DNA of 64,000 nucleotides from Arcanobacterium haemolyticum DSM 20595. Lineage in GTDB: Bacteria; Actinomycetota; Actinomycetes; Actinomycetales; Actinomycetaceae. The DNA is taken from NCBI RefSeq assembly GCF_000092365.1, contig NC_014218.1:124001-188000 (forward strand), read 5' to 3'. A model generated the notes under the pieces. That model made no database searches, was not told the origin of the DNA, and saw only the letters and a list, made by a program, of their open reading frames with translations. A program made the position numbers and the translations under genes. Below are positions 45,636 to 54,537 of this stretch, one piece after another (position 1 is the first letter of the stretch; each line of letters starts with the position of its first letter).

Positions 45636-47822
45636 TCAGGCGTTACGAAGGCGCAACGAATTTGCTACAACAATCACCGACGAACTTGCCATCGCGATCG
45701 CTGCCAACCCCGGCGCAATCACGCCGAACATCGCTAGTGGGATCGCGATCAGGTTGTAGCCGAACGCCCAGGCCAAGTTTTCCTTGATGATTCGCAGAGT
45801 TTTTTCGCCGATTCGCAGCATGGTGGGGATGGCGGTGATGCGCGATTCTACGATGATCACGTCCGCGCTGGCTTGCGCCACGTCCGTTCCGCTGCCCATG
45901 GCGATGGAAAGATCGGCGGCGGCTAGGGCGGCGGCGTCGTTGATTCCGTCTCCCACCATGGCAACTTTGTGTCCGCTGGCTTGGAGCGAGTGTACGAGCG
46001 CGAGTTTGTCTTCGGGGAGCACGCCCGCGTGGATTTCGGTAATTCCGAGCGCGGCTGCGATCGGGGCCGCGCTGGCTGGGTTATCGCCCGTGACCATGAT
46101 TGGCGTGATACCGCGGTTTCGTAACGCGTCGAGCGATTCGGTGGCGTGGGCGCGCGGTGTGTCTGTGAGCGTCACGTGGCCGAAGTAGGTTCCGGGGGTT
46201 TCGCCGGTGCCTGGCGTGCCGGCGGCCACCACAGTTCCGTCCGGCTCGTTTTGCGGCACAGGAATTCCGTTCCTGACCAGCCACGATGGGTTTCCTACGT
46301 ACACCGTTGTGCCGTTCCAGGTTGCAGTTATTCCGCGGCCGGCTTCTTCGCGTACGTTCGATACGTCCGCCAGCGTTACGTTCCGTTCGCGCGCGTGAGC
46401 CACGATCGCTTGCGCGAGCGGGTGGCGTGAATGGCGTTCGATTCCGGCCAGTAACGGGAGCAGATCGAACGACGCTGGAGCGGGAGAAACGCTGGTGATG
46501 GCCAGTTTTCCTTCGGTTAGGGTTCCTGTTTTGTCCAGTGCGATCGCGGTGAGTGAGTGTGCGTTTTCGAGTGCTTCCGGCCCAGAGATGAGGATTCCAT
46601 GTTGGGAGAGTTTTCCGGAGCCGACGAGCAACGCCGTAGGCGTTGCGAGTCCTAGCGCGCAAGGGCATGCCACCACAAGAACGGTAATGGCAGAGGCCAG
46701 AGCCAGATCGGTGGAGTTATTGAAGAATACGATTCGGGCAATGAATGTGAGGGCGGCCAAGATGAGTACGCCCGGTACGAATACAGCGGCGATCTGGTCT
46801 GCCAACCGTTGAATAGGGGCCTTTCCAACCTGAGCCTGTTCGAGCAGGCGGCCCATGTGCGCCAACGTCGTATCTTTTCCAACCCGGGTAGCGCGTACGC
46901 GAATCGAACCGTTGGTTACCAAGGTAGCGCCAATAACCGTGCCACCTGGCTGAATATCAACAGGGATTGATTCGCCGGTAACAAGCGACGTATCGATGGC
47001 GCTGGAACCGGAAACTACCAGGCCGTCGGTGGGAATTTTCTGGCCGGCATACACCATAAATTCGTCCCCCACCTGCAGATCTTCGGCAGGGATCTGGCGT
47101 TCACCGGAATCGGTGATGAGGTGAGCTACGGGTGCGCCGGTGGAAAGAAGCAGGCGAAGAGCATCGCCCGCTTTGCGGCGCGATCGCGATTCCAGCCACC
47201 GCCCGAGCAGGAGGAATGTGACGATCATAGCTGCCGATTCAACATAAATATGCGTGTGGCCATGCGAATCGAGGCTCAACATTCCGCTCATAGACATGGT
47301 GTAGCCGATGTGGCCGGCGCCGCCGAAGATCAGCGCCCACACTGACCAGCCCATCGACGCGATCACGCCCAATGACACCAGCGTATCCATGGTGGACGTG
47401 CCGTGCCGGCCTGCGGCAAACGCCGCCCTGTGGAACGGCCATCCGCCCCAGAAAGCCACCGGGATGCCCAGCGCGGTGATGGCCCACTGCCATCCGGCAA
47501 ACTGCCAGGCAGGGATCATCGAGATCGCAATGATTGGGATACTCAAGATTGCGGACACAACAAATCTGCGGCGCATATCAGCACTTCGCGCGGCAGCCGA
47601 ATCGGTGTGATCGGCTTCTTCTACAACGCTTGCCCCGTATCCTGCCTTCTCCACGACACTGATGAGATCAGCTTCGGTAAGGGTGGCAGGGAATTCGACG
47701 TGGGCGCGTTCCGTTGCCAGATTAACAACCGCGTTCACGCCGGGGACTTTGTTGAGTTTCTTTTCCACGCGTGCAGAGCACGACGCGCAAGTCATACCCG
47801 AAATCTTGAGATCAATGTTCAC
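45636..47822 (-). CDS. copA: Copper-exporting P1B-type ATPase
   Basis: Pumps Cu(I) out of the cell. The 728-aa protein has one N-terminal HMA domain with GMTCASC at about 9-15, two helices, the TGES actuator motif, the CPC ion motif in ACPCALGLATP, phosphorylation DKTGTLTEG, SRHPLAQAI (HP locus) and GDGINDAAAL hinge. A small His-rich stretch (SLDSHGHTHI) lies between early helices. GTG start overlapping the copZ stop (GTGA), so chaperone and pump are coupled. Confidence 0.96.
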   Translation of the reverse strand: MNIDLKISGMTCASCSARVEKKLNKVPGVNAVVNLATERAHVEFPATLTEADLISVVEKAGYGASVVEEADHTDSAAARSADMRRRFVVSAILSIPIIAISMIPAWQFAGWQWAITALGIPVAFWGGWPFHRAAFAAGRHGTSTMDTLVSLGVIASMGWSVWALIFGGAGHIGYTMSMSGMLSLDSHGHTHIYVESAAMIVTFLLLGRWLESRSRRKAGDALRLLLSTGAPVAHLITDSGERQIPAEDLQVGDEFMVYAGQKIPTDGLVVSGSSAIDTSLVTGESIPVDIQPGGTVIGATLVTNGSIRVRATRVGKDTTLAHMGRLLEQAQVGKAPIQRLADQIAAVFVPGVLILAALTFIARIVFFNNSTDLALASAITVLVVACPCALGLATPTALLVGSGKLSQHGILISGPEALENAHSLTAIALDKTGTLTEGKLAITSVSPAPASFDLLPLLAGIERHSRHPLAQAIVAHARERNVTLADVSNVREEAGRGITATWNGTTVYVGNPSWLVRNGIPVPQNEPDGTVVAAGTPGTGETPGTYFGHVTLTDTPRAHATESLDALRNRGITPIMVTGDNPASAAPIAAALGITEIHAGVLPEDKLALVHSLQASGHKVAMVGDGINDAAALAAADLSIAMGSGTDVAQASADVIIVESRITAIPTMLRIGEKTLRIIKENLAWAFGYNLIAIPLAMFGVIAPGLAAIAMASSSVIVVANSLRLRNA

Positions 47823-48046
47823 TTGGTTTCGATGCTCTCTACCGTGTAATCGCCGGCCTCAGCGATGGCTTCGCGGATCGTATCGTCCGTGAAAGGTTCG
47901 CTGGATTCGAACGTCACTGTAGAAACACCGCCAGCGTTCAGATCCACGTTGAGTGCGGAAACGCCCAGTTCCGTGAGCTCTTCGGTGACGTGCTGTGCAC
48001 AGTGACCGCATGTAAGACCAGAAACTTTAAGGGTTGTGTGAGACAT
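47819..48046 (-). CDS. copZ: Copper chaperone CopZ
   Basis: Carries Cu(I) to CopA. The 75-aa HMA-fold protein has the metal motif GLTCGHC at about 9-15 and typical HMA strand pattern (STVTFESSEPFTDDTIREAI). A strong AAAGGAAA site precedes the ATG. It is the first gene of copZ-copA. The preceding 50 bases hold a long stem-loop with TACCCC/GGGGTA arms that might bind a CsoR-type repressor; csoR is not in the window. Confidence 0.95.
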   Translation of the reverse strand: MSHTTLKVSGLTCGHCAQHVTEELTELGVSALNVDLNAGGVSTVTFESSEPFTDDTIREAIAEAGDYTVESIETK

Positions 48047-48064
48047 AGGGATTTTCCTTTCGAA

Positions 48065-48114
48065 TTTAACTACCCCGCTATCTACAGCATGGCACAGATA
48101 GCGGGGTAGTTAAA
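48065..48114. promoter_or_regulatory. 19-bp stem-loop with TACCCC/GGGGTA arms upstream of copZ
   Basis: A perfect 19-bp inverted repeat (arms around taactaccccgctatct) with a 12-base loop lies between the preceding minus-strand gene and copZ. It could be that gene's terminator, though only a weak T/A tail follows. The TACCCC...GGGGTA ends resemble CsoR operator half-sites but are more widely spaced than usual. Confidence 0.5.
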
Positions 48115-48124
48115 GAGCGGATAT

Positions 48125-49594
48125 TTAGGCCTCATCCGGCGCAGGGGAAATATCGGCCGTTAAATCGATCGGCATATCTTCTTTCTGCGACGCACCTGGG
48201 CCGAATGCGCTTCCGCTGCGAGGCAGGGAAAGCGCCTTGGCACTAAGCCATTCGGGGATCGGATGGCCACTGGCACGGAAGATTTCCAATTCCTTTTCCC
48301 ACTGCTCATCAGAAACCTGATCCGCGTATGGCGGCTGTGCTTCTGCGTTCAGCGAAACAGAACCTTGGCCGTCCTTTACGGCCTGGATCACGATAGTGAA
48401 GAATGGGCCTTCGCCTGATGCGATCCGCAGCTTCTTCAGCTGGCGCATGTAGTGGAGGATGGCGGTAGGCACCACCTTAAGGCGAGCACCCTGATCGCCT
48501 TCTAACTTGGCATTAGCTTCATAAATCACCGAATCTCCAATGATCTGAGCCTGCATAGCAACCTCGGTCCACGCTGGCGGGCACGTTTGACCAAGCAAGT
48601 TGAACGCCTCTTGCACGATCGTGTTCTGATCGTGGGAGTGGAACGGTTCGCTGCGTACAGCGGTGGCAGCAGGGCGCCCTTCAATCGACCACGATACTGG
48701 GGTGGCTTCCTGCTTGTGCTGGTTTTCCAAATGCTCTGGCAACGAAAGTGCCGTATACGTTCCACCTGCCCAGCGCTGGAAATTCACTTCCGCACAGTAT
48801 GGAGCATCCGTGAGGAGGGAGACGATCTGGAACATCACGTCATGTTCTTCGCTGGAAACTGCGCGGATGATGCGTACAGGAATACCTGAAAGCTGAGCCA
48901 CCACAAGTTGGGTGTAGATCCGCATCGAATCATCATAGGCAATACGTTTTGCCCACAGCCCGTTTCCGAGATCTTCGAACCCAGATTCGGCTTCCGGGTT
49001 GAACGGTGCAATCAGTGTAACAGCAACAGGCGTATCGCCATCGATTTCCACATCACATGGAACATCGCCCCATTCGCGCTGCACAACAGCACCCGCGAAC
49101 GGCGACGGAACGCAAGCAACAAATTCGCCAGTTTCCACATTCTCCCAGCCGAATGCGATGCCGTGGTAGACGCCGCGAAGTTCAGGTTCTGCCTGGCCAG
49201 GGAAGAAACGCCAGAGGCGAGTTCCGGCCGTGAGACGGCTTGGATCAAGGAGGAGAAGATCGGTGCGAACGCCGCCGCCTTCTGCAATACCGGACCCATC
49301 GTATGGAGCGTAATCAATCACGCCGCCGCGGAACGCTTGCGGGTGAAGCGGGCCAACTGCGTGGCGCGCGTGAGTGAACGCATCGGCTGGAATATGAAGA
49401 ATGTCCAGCGGAAGATCGTCACGGAACGGAGAACCAGGAAAACGCAGTTGAAGGAGATCAAGTAGCGCACTCACATCGGTAACGTCGGCAACATCGGCGG
49501 CATCCACCGCAAAACCAGCAACCAGATCGTACCCGTTGCTAAGAAAAGATTGAGCCTGGCTATCAGAAACAGCCACAAGATATGTGGTGGTCAC
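48125..49594 (-). CDS. Hypothetical 489-aa acidic protein
   Basis: No family is recognised with confidence. It is soluble (no signal or helices). The N-terminal half (about 1-230) contains LDLLQLRFPGSPFRDDLPLD and RLWRFFPGQAEPELRGVYHGIAFGWE; the C-terminal half contains FFTIVIQAVKDGQGSVSL followed by an aromatic/acidic stretch, loosely like YezG-type immunity proteins. The tail is Pro/Ser-rich. A GTG start is chosen since GAAGGAG lies four bases upstream; a longer frame adds ten residues. The neighbours copZ and dedA give no clue to function. Confidence 0.7.
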   Translation of the reverse strand: MTTTYLVAVSDSQAQSFLSNGYDLVAGFAVDAADVADVTDVSALLDLLQLRFPGSPFRDDLPLDILHIPADAFTHARHAVGPLHPQAFRGGVIDYAPYDGSGIAEGGGVRTDLLLLDPSRLTAGTRLWRFFPGQAEPELRGVYHGIAFGWENVETGEFVACVPSPFAGAVVQREWGDVPCDVEIDGDTPVAVTLIAPFNPEAESGFEDLGNGLWAKRIAYDDSMRIYTQLVVAQLSGIPVRIIRAVSSEEHDVMFQIVSLLTDAPYCAEVNFQRWAGGTYTALSLPEHLENQHKQEATPVSWSIEGRPAATAVRSEPFHSHDQNTIVQEAFNLLGQTCPPAWTEVAMQAQIIGDSVIYEANAKLEGDQGARLKVVPTAILHYMRQLKKLRIASGEGPFFTIVIQAVKDGQGSVSLNAEAQPPYADQVSDEQWEKELEIFRASGHPIPEWLSAKALSLPRSGSAFGPGASQKEDMPIDLTADISPAPDEA

Positions 49595-49657
49595 GTTTAC
49601 TCCTTCGTTGGATTCCTTCACCAACGATACCGGGCGAAAGAGAAAATCGGTAACTCG

Positions 49658-50317
49658 TTACATCTTTTTCCGCGAACGCACGCGCACGATCACCCACGCC
49701 ACAAGTCCGATGAGCACGATACCTGCCATCACCTTCGACGCCGTTCCAACATAATCTTCCACAATCGCCCAGTTTTCTCCCAAGAAGAACCCGGCGCTGA
49801 TCAGAGCCATATTCCAGATCAAAGAACCGATCGTGGTCAGCACAATAAACAGTGTGAGGGGCATATTTACTACGCCCGCAGGAAACGAAATCAGCGACCT
49901 AAAAATAGGCAACATTCGCCCAAAGAACACAGCCGGACGTTCATGTTTTTCAAAAAACACTTCGGTTTTATCGACGTCGGACTCTTTCGTTAACGGCAAC
50001 CAATTCAGAAACGCACGCGTACGTTCCCGGCCAAAAAGAAAGGCGATCCCGTAAAGAATCAACGCACCCACCAATGAACCCACTGTTGCCCAAAACACTG
50101 CACCCACAAACGTTAACGAACCGCCCTTAGACGCAGTAAAACCAGCCAACGGCAACACCACTTCAGACGGAATCGGCGGGAACACATTCTCAACCGCGAT
50201 GATCAAAGCAACGCCGATACCACCCAATTTTTCCATCAGATCAACTGCCCAGCCAGCAAAACCCGAAAGATTCTGCGAATCAGCACCCTGGGCAAGAAAC
50301 GTCAAGAAACCCGACAT
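49658..50317 (-). CDS. DedA-family membrane protein
   Basis: Member of the DedA/SNARE-associated (VTT) family, several of which flip polyprenyl phosphate or phospholipids. The 219-aa protein has FPPIPSEVVLPLAGF near 47-61, the re-entrant loop region, GRMLPIFRSLISFPAGVVNMP with the essential Arg and Gly, and a closing basic tail RVRSRKKM. The ATG shares a base pair of overlap with the preceding gene's stop (TGATG), so they are coupled. Confidence 0.93.
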   Translation of the reverse strand: MSGFLTFLAQGADSQNLSGFAGWAVDLMEKLGGIGVALIIAVENVFPPIPSEVVLPLAGFTASKGGSLTFVGAVFWATVGSLVGALILYGIAFLFGRERTRAFLNWLPLTKESDVDKTEVFFEKHERPAVFFGRMLPIFRSLISFPAGVVNMPLTLFIVLTTIGSLIWNMALISAGFFLGENWAIVEDYVGTASKVMAGIVLIGLVAWVIVRVRSRKKM

Positions 50318-50718
50318 CAATGCTTTCCAGGCACCAAAACTTCAAGAACAGTATTCACAACCGAAATCACAATACCGCCAACAAGAGCCCACACGAACCC
50401 ATCAACCGCTATACCCACGCCAACCTGGCCAGAAATCCAGCCAGTCAACATCAACATCGCACCATTGACCACAACGAAGAACAAGCCCAAAGTAAGAATG
50501 TACATCGGCAACGCCAACAGCTTAAGAATTGGGCGAACAAACGAATTTACGATCGCCAAAATCGCGCCAGCCACCAACAAGGCAACGCCCGTACGCATCT
50601 GCGGATCCAACGACGACAACTGTTCAATCGTAGGTTCACGCAACGTAATGCCAGTAAATAACAACGTGGCAACCCACAAAGCCGCCGCGTTAAAAACAAT
50701 TCGAATCAAAAACTTCAT
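50317..50718 (-). CDS. Phage holin family 4-2 (DUF360) membrane protein
   Basis: A 133-aa protein of four helices, of the family called phage_holin_4_2 but widespread on bacterial chromosomes and not linked to lysis. MKFLIRIVFNAAALWVATLL opens the first helix, followed by VARPxLKLLALPMYILTLGLF-type motif (SFVRPILKLLALPMYILTLG), the family hallmark. Start MKFLIR is preferred to a start nine codons earlier. It precedes dedA with overlap. Confidence 0.85.
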   Translation of the reverse strand: MKFLIRIVFNAAALWVATLLFTGITLREPTIEQLSSLDPQMRTGVALLVAGAILAIVNSFVRPILKLLALPMYILTLGLFFVVVNGAMLMLTGWISGQVGVGIAVDGFVWALVGGIVISVVNTVLEVLVPGKH

Positions 50719-50763
50719 AAACCCAAGTCTAACAGGTGCCACCACTACGAAACCTATCCGCTT

Positions 50764-51528
50764 TTAGCGAATAACCAGAGTCAACGTCACCAGCAAGCTC
50801 GCAACAATCTCACCTACGCCCAGAGCTTTCGCAGACATCCAGCCATGCCGCGCGCCCCATAACGGAACAGCCACAGCACGCACCACAAGCAACCCCCACA
50901 CAACGCAATGCCAGAAAGAAACGGAAGCACCGGCGTCGAACCCACAACACACGCACGCAAAAATCAAACCGCACACATGCCACGCAACCGACAACCCTAG
51001 CCACACAGAACTAGAACGCTTACGAATATTCGTTTTCACATAAAAAACAGTGCCCAAAAAATACGCAAAAACAAGGACCGTCACAATCCAAACCCGGCTC
51101 CAACCAGAAACGTGACCCACATGCGCCGCAACCGGAAGCATCAACGAAGCAGCCGCAACCGTCACCGTATCATTCAACATCGAACGATCCGCACGCACCG
51201 CAGACTGCCAAAACGTGATCCCCACAAGCGGCGCAAAAATCGCAACCCACACCAACAAAAACGGAACCCACAACGCCAAAACCACGCCCAGCGCCACACA
51301 CGGAACCGTATACGCAACCACCGGCGGCCAAAAACGCGCCTTCCTGCCACTCCGCAACCACAAACCAATCGCGAAAAAATCAAAATAACCCAGCCACCAC
51401 AGTGCCAATAACACCACGTGCGGCCACACAAAACCAGACTCAAACACGCCCAACAACGGCGGAATCGCCACCATCGCCCACGCACCATGATAATTCGGAA
51501 CCCACTGAGCCCCACGGCGCTTAACCAT
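50764..51528 (-). CDS. YwiC-like family membrane protein
   Basis: A 254-aa polytopic protein with about eight helices. The opening WVPNYHGAWAMVAIPPLLG is the YwiC-like signature. Function of the family is unknown. It overlaps the end of the next gene upstream (TGATG), so the two are co-translated. No transfer or decay signs. Confidence 0.85.
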   Translation of the reverse strand: MVKRRGAQWVPNYHGAWAMVAIPPLLGVFESGFVWPHVVLLALWWLGYFDFFAIGLWLRSGRKARFWPPVVAYTVPCVALGVVLALWVPFLLVWVAIFAPLVGITFWQSAVRADRSMLNDTVTVAAASLMLPVAAHVGHVSGWSRVWIVTVLVFAYFLGTVFYVKTNIRKRSSSVWLGLSVAWHVCGLIFACVCCGFDAGASVSFWHCVVWGLLVVRAVAVPLWGARHGWMSAKALGVGEIVASLLVTLTLVIR

Positions 51529-52460
51529 CAAAACTCCCGGAAATTTTCGCGACTTAACTCAAAACCATGCCCAGTAAACTCAGACCAACACGACACCCCC
51601 ACCGACTCAAGCGAACACACATACCCATGATTCGCCAACGCCGTGCCGTAATCGTAACTAGTCTCAGCCACAATCGGAGAACCACACGAAATACGAGGCC
51701 CTTGAGAAATCGAAGAAATCGTGAACGTTGTAGGCTTCGCACCACAACCACCCGCATCCCAATGATGCGAATGAATCGTGCACGCCGCACCATCCGCCCC
51801 AATAGAACAATGAATATTCTGCAAACCCGTAGTAAACCGACCCGTAGGCGCCTGCGCCGTAGCCGGCGCCGGGCGCTCGCGGGTAATCCACGCAGCATCC
51901 TTCACCAACGCATTCATCTGCGGCGGCGCCTGCGGATCCACAAACGCCTGCTGAAGCGCCAAAAGATGCGGCACATTATGGCGGCAACGCTGATTCAACG
52001 TAGCAAGCGCATCAGTGACGACCTTTTGTTGTGGCGCGAACCATTCATGTGCTGACGTGGCGGCCACAACATAATCGAAGAAAGGAGCCGTGTCCTTGTT
52101 TGGCTGATCGCATGACGATGTGGAGACGGCATCCTGGAGCGGCGCCGGGTTCACAGCCTTGCTGGAATCCGAGCCCGGATCGTGCGGGGCATGAGGATCT
52201 GCCGGAGCCTGAGGGGAATGCGCTTTATCCTGCGAATTCGCATGCGATTTTTCCTGGGCCGTTGGGGCTTGTGCAATATAGCGGCCCTGGCCGATCGTGA
52301 ACATAAACAAGACGATAATCGCCACCAAGGCAAGGATGCTCGCGCTGGCCACCAAAAAATAGAATGGAGCACGCGACGGTTGCGGCTGCCCCTGATTCTG
52401 CGACGACGGAGGAGGCGTGGCGGAATCGGCTGGGGTGAACTGGTCGAAATTAATCGTCAT
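51528..52460 (-). CDS. Hypothetical single-pass membrane protein with Cys-rich outer domain
   Basis: No family is recognised. The 310-aa protein has a Pro/Gln-rich cytoplasmic N-terminus, one helix at about 32-55 (FLVASASILALVAIIVLFMF), a linker rich in His, Pro, Ala and Asp, and an outside domain with several Cys (CDQPNK, CRHNVP, IHCSIGADGAACTIH, GGCGAK, ISCGS, YVCSLESVGVSCW) that probably form disulfides. The pattern resembles actinobacterial cell-surface proteins of unknown role. Next gene downstream is the YwiC-like one. Confidence 0.75.
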   Translation of the reverse strand: MTINFDQFTPADSATPPPSSQNQGQPQPSRAPFYFLVASASILALVAIIVLFMFTIGQGRYIAQAPTAQEKSHANSQDKAHSPQAPADPHAPHDPGSDSSKAVNPAPLQDAVSTSSCDQPNKDTAPFFDYVVAATSAHEWFAPQQKVVTDALATLNQRCRHNVPHLLALQQAFVDPQAPPQMNALVKDAAWITRERPAPATAQAPTGRFTTGLQNIHCSIGADGAACTIHSHHWDAGGCGAKPTTFTISSISQGPRISCGSPIVAETSYDYGTALANHGYVCSLESVGVSCWSEFTGHGFELSRENFREF

Positions 52461-52600
52461 TTAGTCCCTCTTTTTCAGCTTCCATTTTTAAGCTTCCAGC
52501 TCTCTATATGTGAGACACTCTACCTGATAGGGAGCCTGCTACGGTATCGTTGATTTAAGCGCCAACGTGTGATCCCAACGTGTGAGCCAAAGGAGCCGCC

Positions 52601-53329
52601 ATGATTTTTTCACGAGATGCTCAAACAATCATCGTTCCCGTGTTAGGGACAACCCCCGCTATGCTCGTAGACGAAGTACGCGAAACACAGGCCGCCGGGG
52701 CAGACGTGATCGAATGGCGCATTGACATGCTCTTCGGGGACCATCCGAACTTTTCTTTCTCTACGCTCGGTTCGGAGATCATCCCGCAATTACTTGAAGC
52801 CACGGACCTGCCGATATTGCTGACCATTCGCACCGCTAACCAAGGTGGAGAAATTCGCGTGAGCGAAGGCCGCTACCGGCTGTTGCTGGCAGAAATGCTC
52901 GATACGCTTTTGCAGTTGCACGTGCCCAGCGAACGAATTGGTGTGGACATCGAATATTGGCACCGGGCCGCCCCTGACCTGGCCAAACGTGCTCAAGAGC
53001 TCGGGTTTACTGTGGTGGTGTCCGATCACAACTGGCTCTCCACACCTGATTCCGACATTTTGCGGATCATGTTTGATGACATGCTAGCAATCGATGGTGC
53101 CGTTGCTAAGCTCGTCGTGACTCCGCAGTCAGATGAGGACGTTGATCGGCTGCTTGCCGTGACCAAAGACGTGACTAGCGAAACCGGGCGCATGGTGATC
53201 TCAGTAGCTATGGGTGAACGGGGGCAGCGCGCACGGCTAGCCGGCTGGACTTACGGGTCAGTTGCCACATTCGCGGCGGTTTCGCGGCCCTCCGCTCCGG
53301 GGCAGCCACACATTTCCGAACTGCGGTAG
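52601..53329 (+). CDS. aroD: Type I 3-dehydroquinate dehydratase
   Basis: Third step of the shikimate pathway: dehydrates 3-dehydroquinate through a Schiff base. The 242-aa enzyme has EWRIDML at about 33-39, TIRTANQGGE at 76-85, the catalytic His in VSDHNWLSTP and Schiff-base Lys in AKLVVTPQSDED. The closing SVATFAAVSRPSAPGQPHISELR is typical. An AAAGGAG site precedes the ATG. It stands alone, away from other aro genes, a pattern often seen with substrate-using (quinate) or acquired type I enzymes in actinobacteria, but that is only inference. Confidence 0.95.
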   Translation: MIFSRDAQTIIVPVLGTTPAMLVDEVRETQAAGADVIEWRIDMLFGDHPNFSFSTLGSEIIPQLLEATDLPILLTIRTANQGGEIRVSEGRYRLLLAEMLDTLLQLHVPSERIGVDIEYWHRAAPDLAKRAQELGFTVVVSDHNWLSTPDSDILRIMFDDMLAIDGAVAKLVVTPQSDEDVDRLLAVTKDVTSETGRMVISVAMGERGQRARLAGWTYGSVATFAAVSRPSAPGQPHISELR

Positions 53330-53514
53330 GCTGGCGGCCTGGGCTCCCGGCCGTTCCTGTCTGGTTTATCCTGTTTTTGGGCTGTGCTTTGCCTGCTTCT
53401 GGCTGTGCCGTGCCTGTTTCCGGCCCCTCCGCCTGTTTCTGGCTCCCCTCTGTCCGGTTTCTGGTTGTTCATGTCCGGTTTCTGGTTGTTCCTTGCGTCA
53501 AAAAAAGCGCCTGG
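53330..53514. repeat. Degenerate repeat stretch after aroD, with exact 20-bp direct repeat
   Basis: Several ctgtttctggc-type units follow aroD. Two copies of tgtccggtttctggttgttc (53451-53470 and 53472-53491) are exact and separated by one base. No gene is seen on either strand. Confidence 0.75.
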
Positions 53515-53560
53515 CGGAACAGGAGTGCTCTATAGGACAATGCTGTGCAATGTGGCGCTT
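53515..53560 (+). terminator. Repeat family C, copy 2
   Basis: Matches the hairpin behind nrdF at 36 of 46 ungapped positions and is followed by tttttt and a second ggcgcc arm, so it can serve as aroD terminator. The shared sequence includes the loop region (tctata), not only the stems. Confidence 0.55.
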
Positions 53561-53573
53561 TTTTGGCGCCAAA

Positions 53574-53607
53574 CACATGCGCATATGCCTGAACATATGC
53601 GCATGTG
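53574..53607. repeat. Perfect 14-bp hairpin before the minisatellite
   Basis: cacatgcgcatatg pairs with catatgcgcatgtg around cctgaa. It lies immediately before the 7-bp tandem array, between the convergent aroD and phosphoribosyltransferase genes. Confidence 0.75.
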
Positions 53608-53620
53608 GGGTATGGTTTGC

Positions 53621-53679
53621 CAGGTGCCAGGTGCCAGGTGCCAGGTGCCAGGTGCCAGGTGCCAGGTGCCAGGTGCCAG
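53621..53679. repeat. Minisatellite: eight perfect copies of caggtgc
   Basis: Eight uninterrupted 7-base units plus a partial ninth. Seven-base units shift reading frame with each copy, typical of slippage-prone arrays, but no gene lies across it. The nearby terminator arms share the gtgccag word. Confidence 0.95.
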
Positions 53680-53704
53680 CTCGGCAGACCGCCAGCATAA
53701 AAAA

Positions 53705-53733
53705 GTGGTGCCAGAAAAATCCTGGCACCACTG
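53705..53733 (-). terminator. Terminator of the phosphoribosyltransferase gene
   Basis: An 11-bp perfect stem (agtggtgccag / ctggcaccact) with a seven-base loop is followed on the minus strand by TTTTT. It lies 13 bases beyond the stop. Confidence 0.85.
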
Positions 53734-53745
53734 AAAACTAACCGC

Positions 53746-54249
53746 TTACTTGTTGGGGGTCACTGGTGGTTCGGAGGACCATGGGAATACGATCCACTTG
53801 TCGGTTGCCTTCCAGGAGTAGTCTGGTGCAATCACGGAACGTGGCTTATTGTAAATAACTGCGGAACGGACGTCCGCTTTAAGATCGGCCAGCATGTCAA
53901 CGGCCATCTTGAGTGTGCGGCCCGAATCGGCAACGTCATCAACAACAAGGAGCTTCTTGCCCTTGATGGACTCCATGTCGAGGAGTGGTTCAAGGAGGAT
54001 CGGATCTGGCAGAGTCTGTTCAATGTCCGTGTAGAACTCGATGTTCATGGCGTCTGAAAGCTTGGTGCCAAGGGCGTAAGTCAATGCGCCAGCTGGGAGG
54101 AGGCCTCCGCGGGCGATCGCGATGATGACTTCTGGTTGGAATCCGGAATCCGCGATGGTCTGAGCGAGTTCGCGCATAGCTATGCCGAATTGATCCCAGA
54201 GGAGTACTTCTTTACCGGTCAAATCTGTGGTGTCTGCATGGTATGCCAT
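53746..54249 (-). CDS. Phosphoribosyltransferase (purine-type PRTase domain)
   Basis: PRTase-fold enzyme, probably xanthine/guanine or hypoxanthine type, salvaging purine bases with PRPP. The 167-aa protein has the PRPP loop LLVVDDVADSGRTL at about 100-113 and the N-terminal IIAIARGGLLPAGAL loop. The C-terminal WIVFPWSSEPP resembles XGPRT/Gpt-like and archaeal PRTases. It is shorter than classic Hpt. Substrate cannot be fixed. The start is at MAYHADTT; a weak ribosome site. Confidence 0.85.
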   Translation of the reverse strand: MAYHADTTDLTGKEVLLWDQFGIAMRELAQTIADSGFQPEVIIAIARGGLLPAGALTYALGTKLSDAMNIEFYTDIEQTLPDPILLEPLLDMESIKGKKLLVVDDVADSGRTLKMAVDMLADLKADVRSAVIYNKPRSVIAPDYSWKATDKWIVFPWSSEPPVTPNK

Positions 54250-54376
54250 GGCACGATATTACAGCCTTTTGCCCGCATGGTTGTGGAGGACTCAAATAGT
54301 GAGAGAATTTTCCCGAAATGTGGATGCTGCCGAACAAAGAACCATTCCCAATTCTTCTCTCCTTGGGGGTGCTTGT

Positions 54377-54395
54377 GTAGGTTAGCCTTCGCTTA
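54377..54395. promoter_or_regulatory. DtxR/MntR-type box 1
   Basis: The stretch around taggttagcctt matches 13 of 19 positions of the DtxR/IdeR consensus TTAGGTTAGGCTAACCTAA. It lies about 190 bases before the metal-binding lipoprotein gene, and about 125 bases from the divergent PRTase start. Confidence 0.55.
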
Positions 54396-54485
54396 TGGCG
54401 GATAAGCTCCTGGGGCATTTATCCCTGTTGGGGTGTTTGTGTGGAGTGTGTGGCGTAGGGAACAGCCGGACGAATGTCCTTGTTT

Positions 54486-54504
54486 TTAGGTGAGCCTAAG
54501 CAGT
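54486..54504. promoter_or_regulatory. DtxR/MntR-type box 2 upstream of the metal ABC operon
   Basis: ttaggtgagcctaagc has perfect TTAGG/CCTAA arms and 13 of 19 consensus matches. It lies about 80 bases before the binding-protein gene and just before tctatatta, a likely -10 region, so a metal-loaded repressor bound here would block transcription. Confidence 0.7.
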
Positions 54505-54537
54505 ACCGTATCTATATTACGAGCGTATGTCGCTTAA

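Noticed and set aside
50317-50718. Prophage remnant because of the holin-family name
   Set aside because: No other phage genes are nearby, and this family is widespread on chromosomes beside dedA-type genes.
53621-53679. Possible CRISPR-like array
   Set aside because: The 7-bp units are contiguous without spacers, and no cas genes are present; it is a minisatellite.
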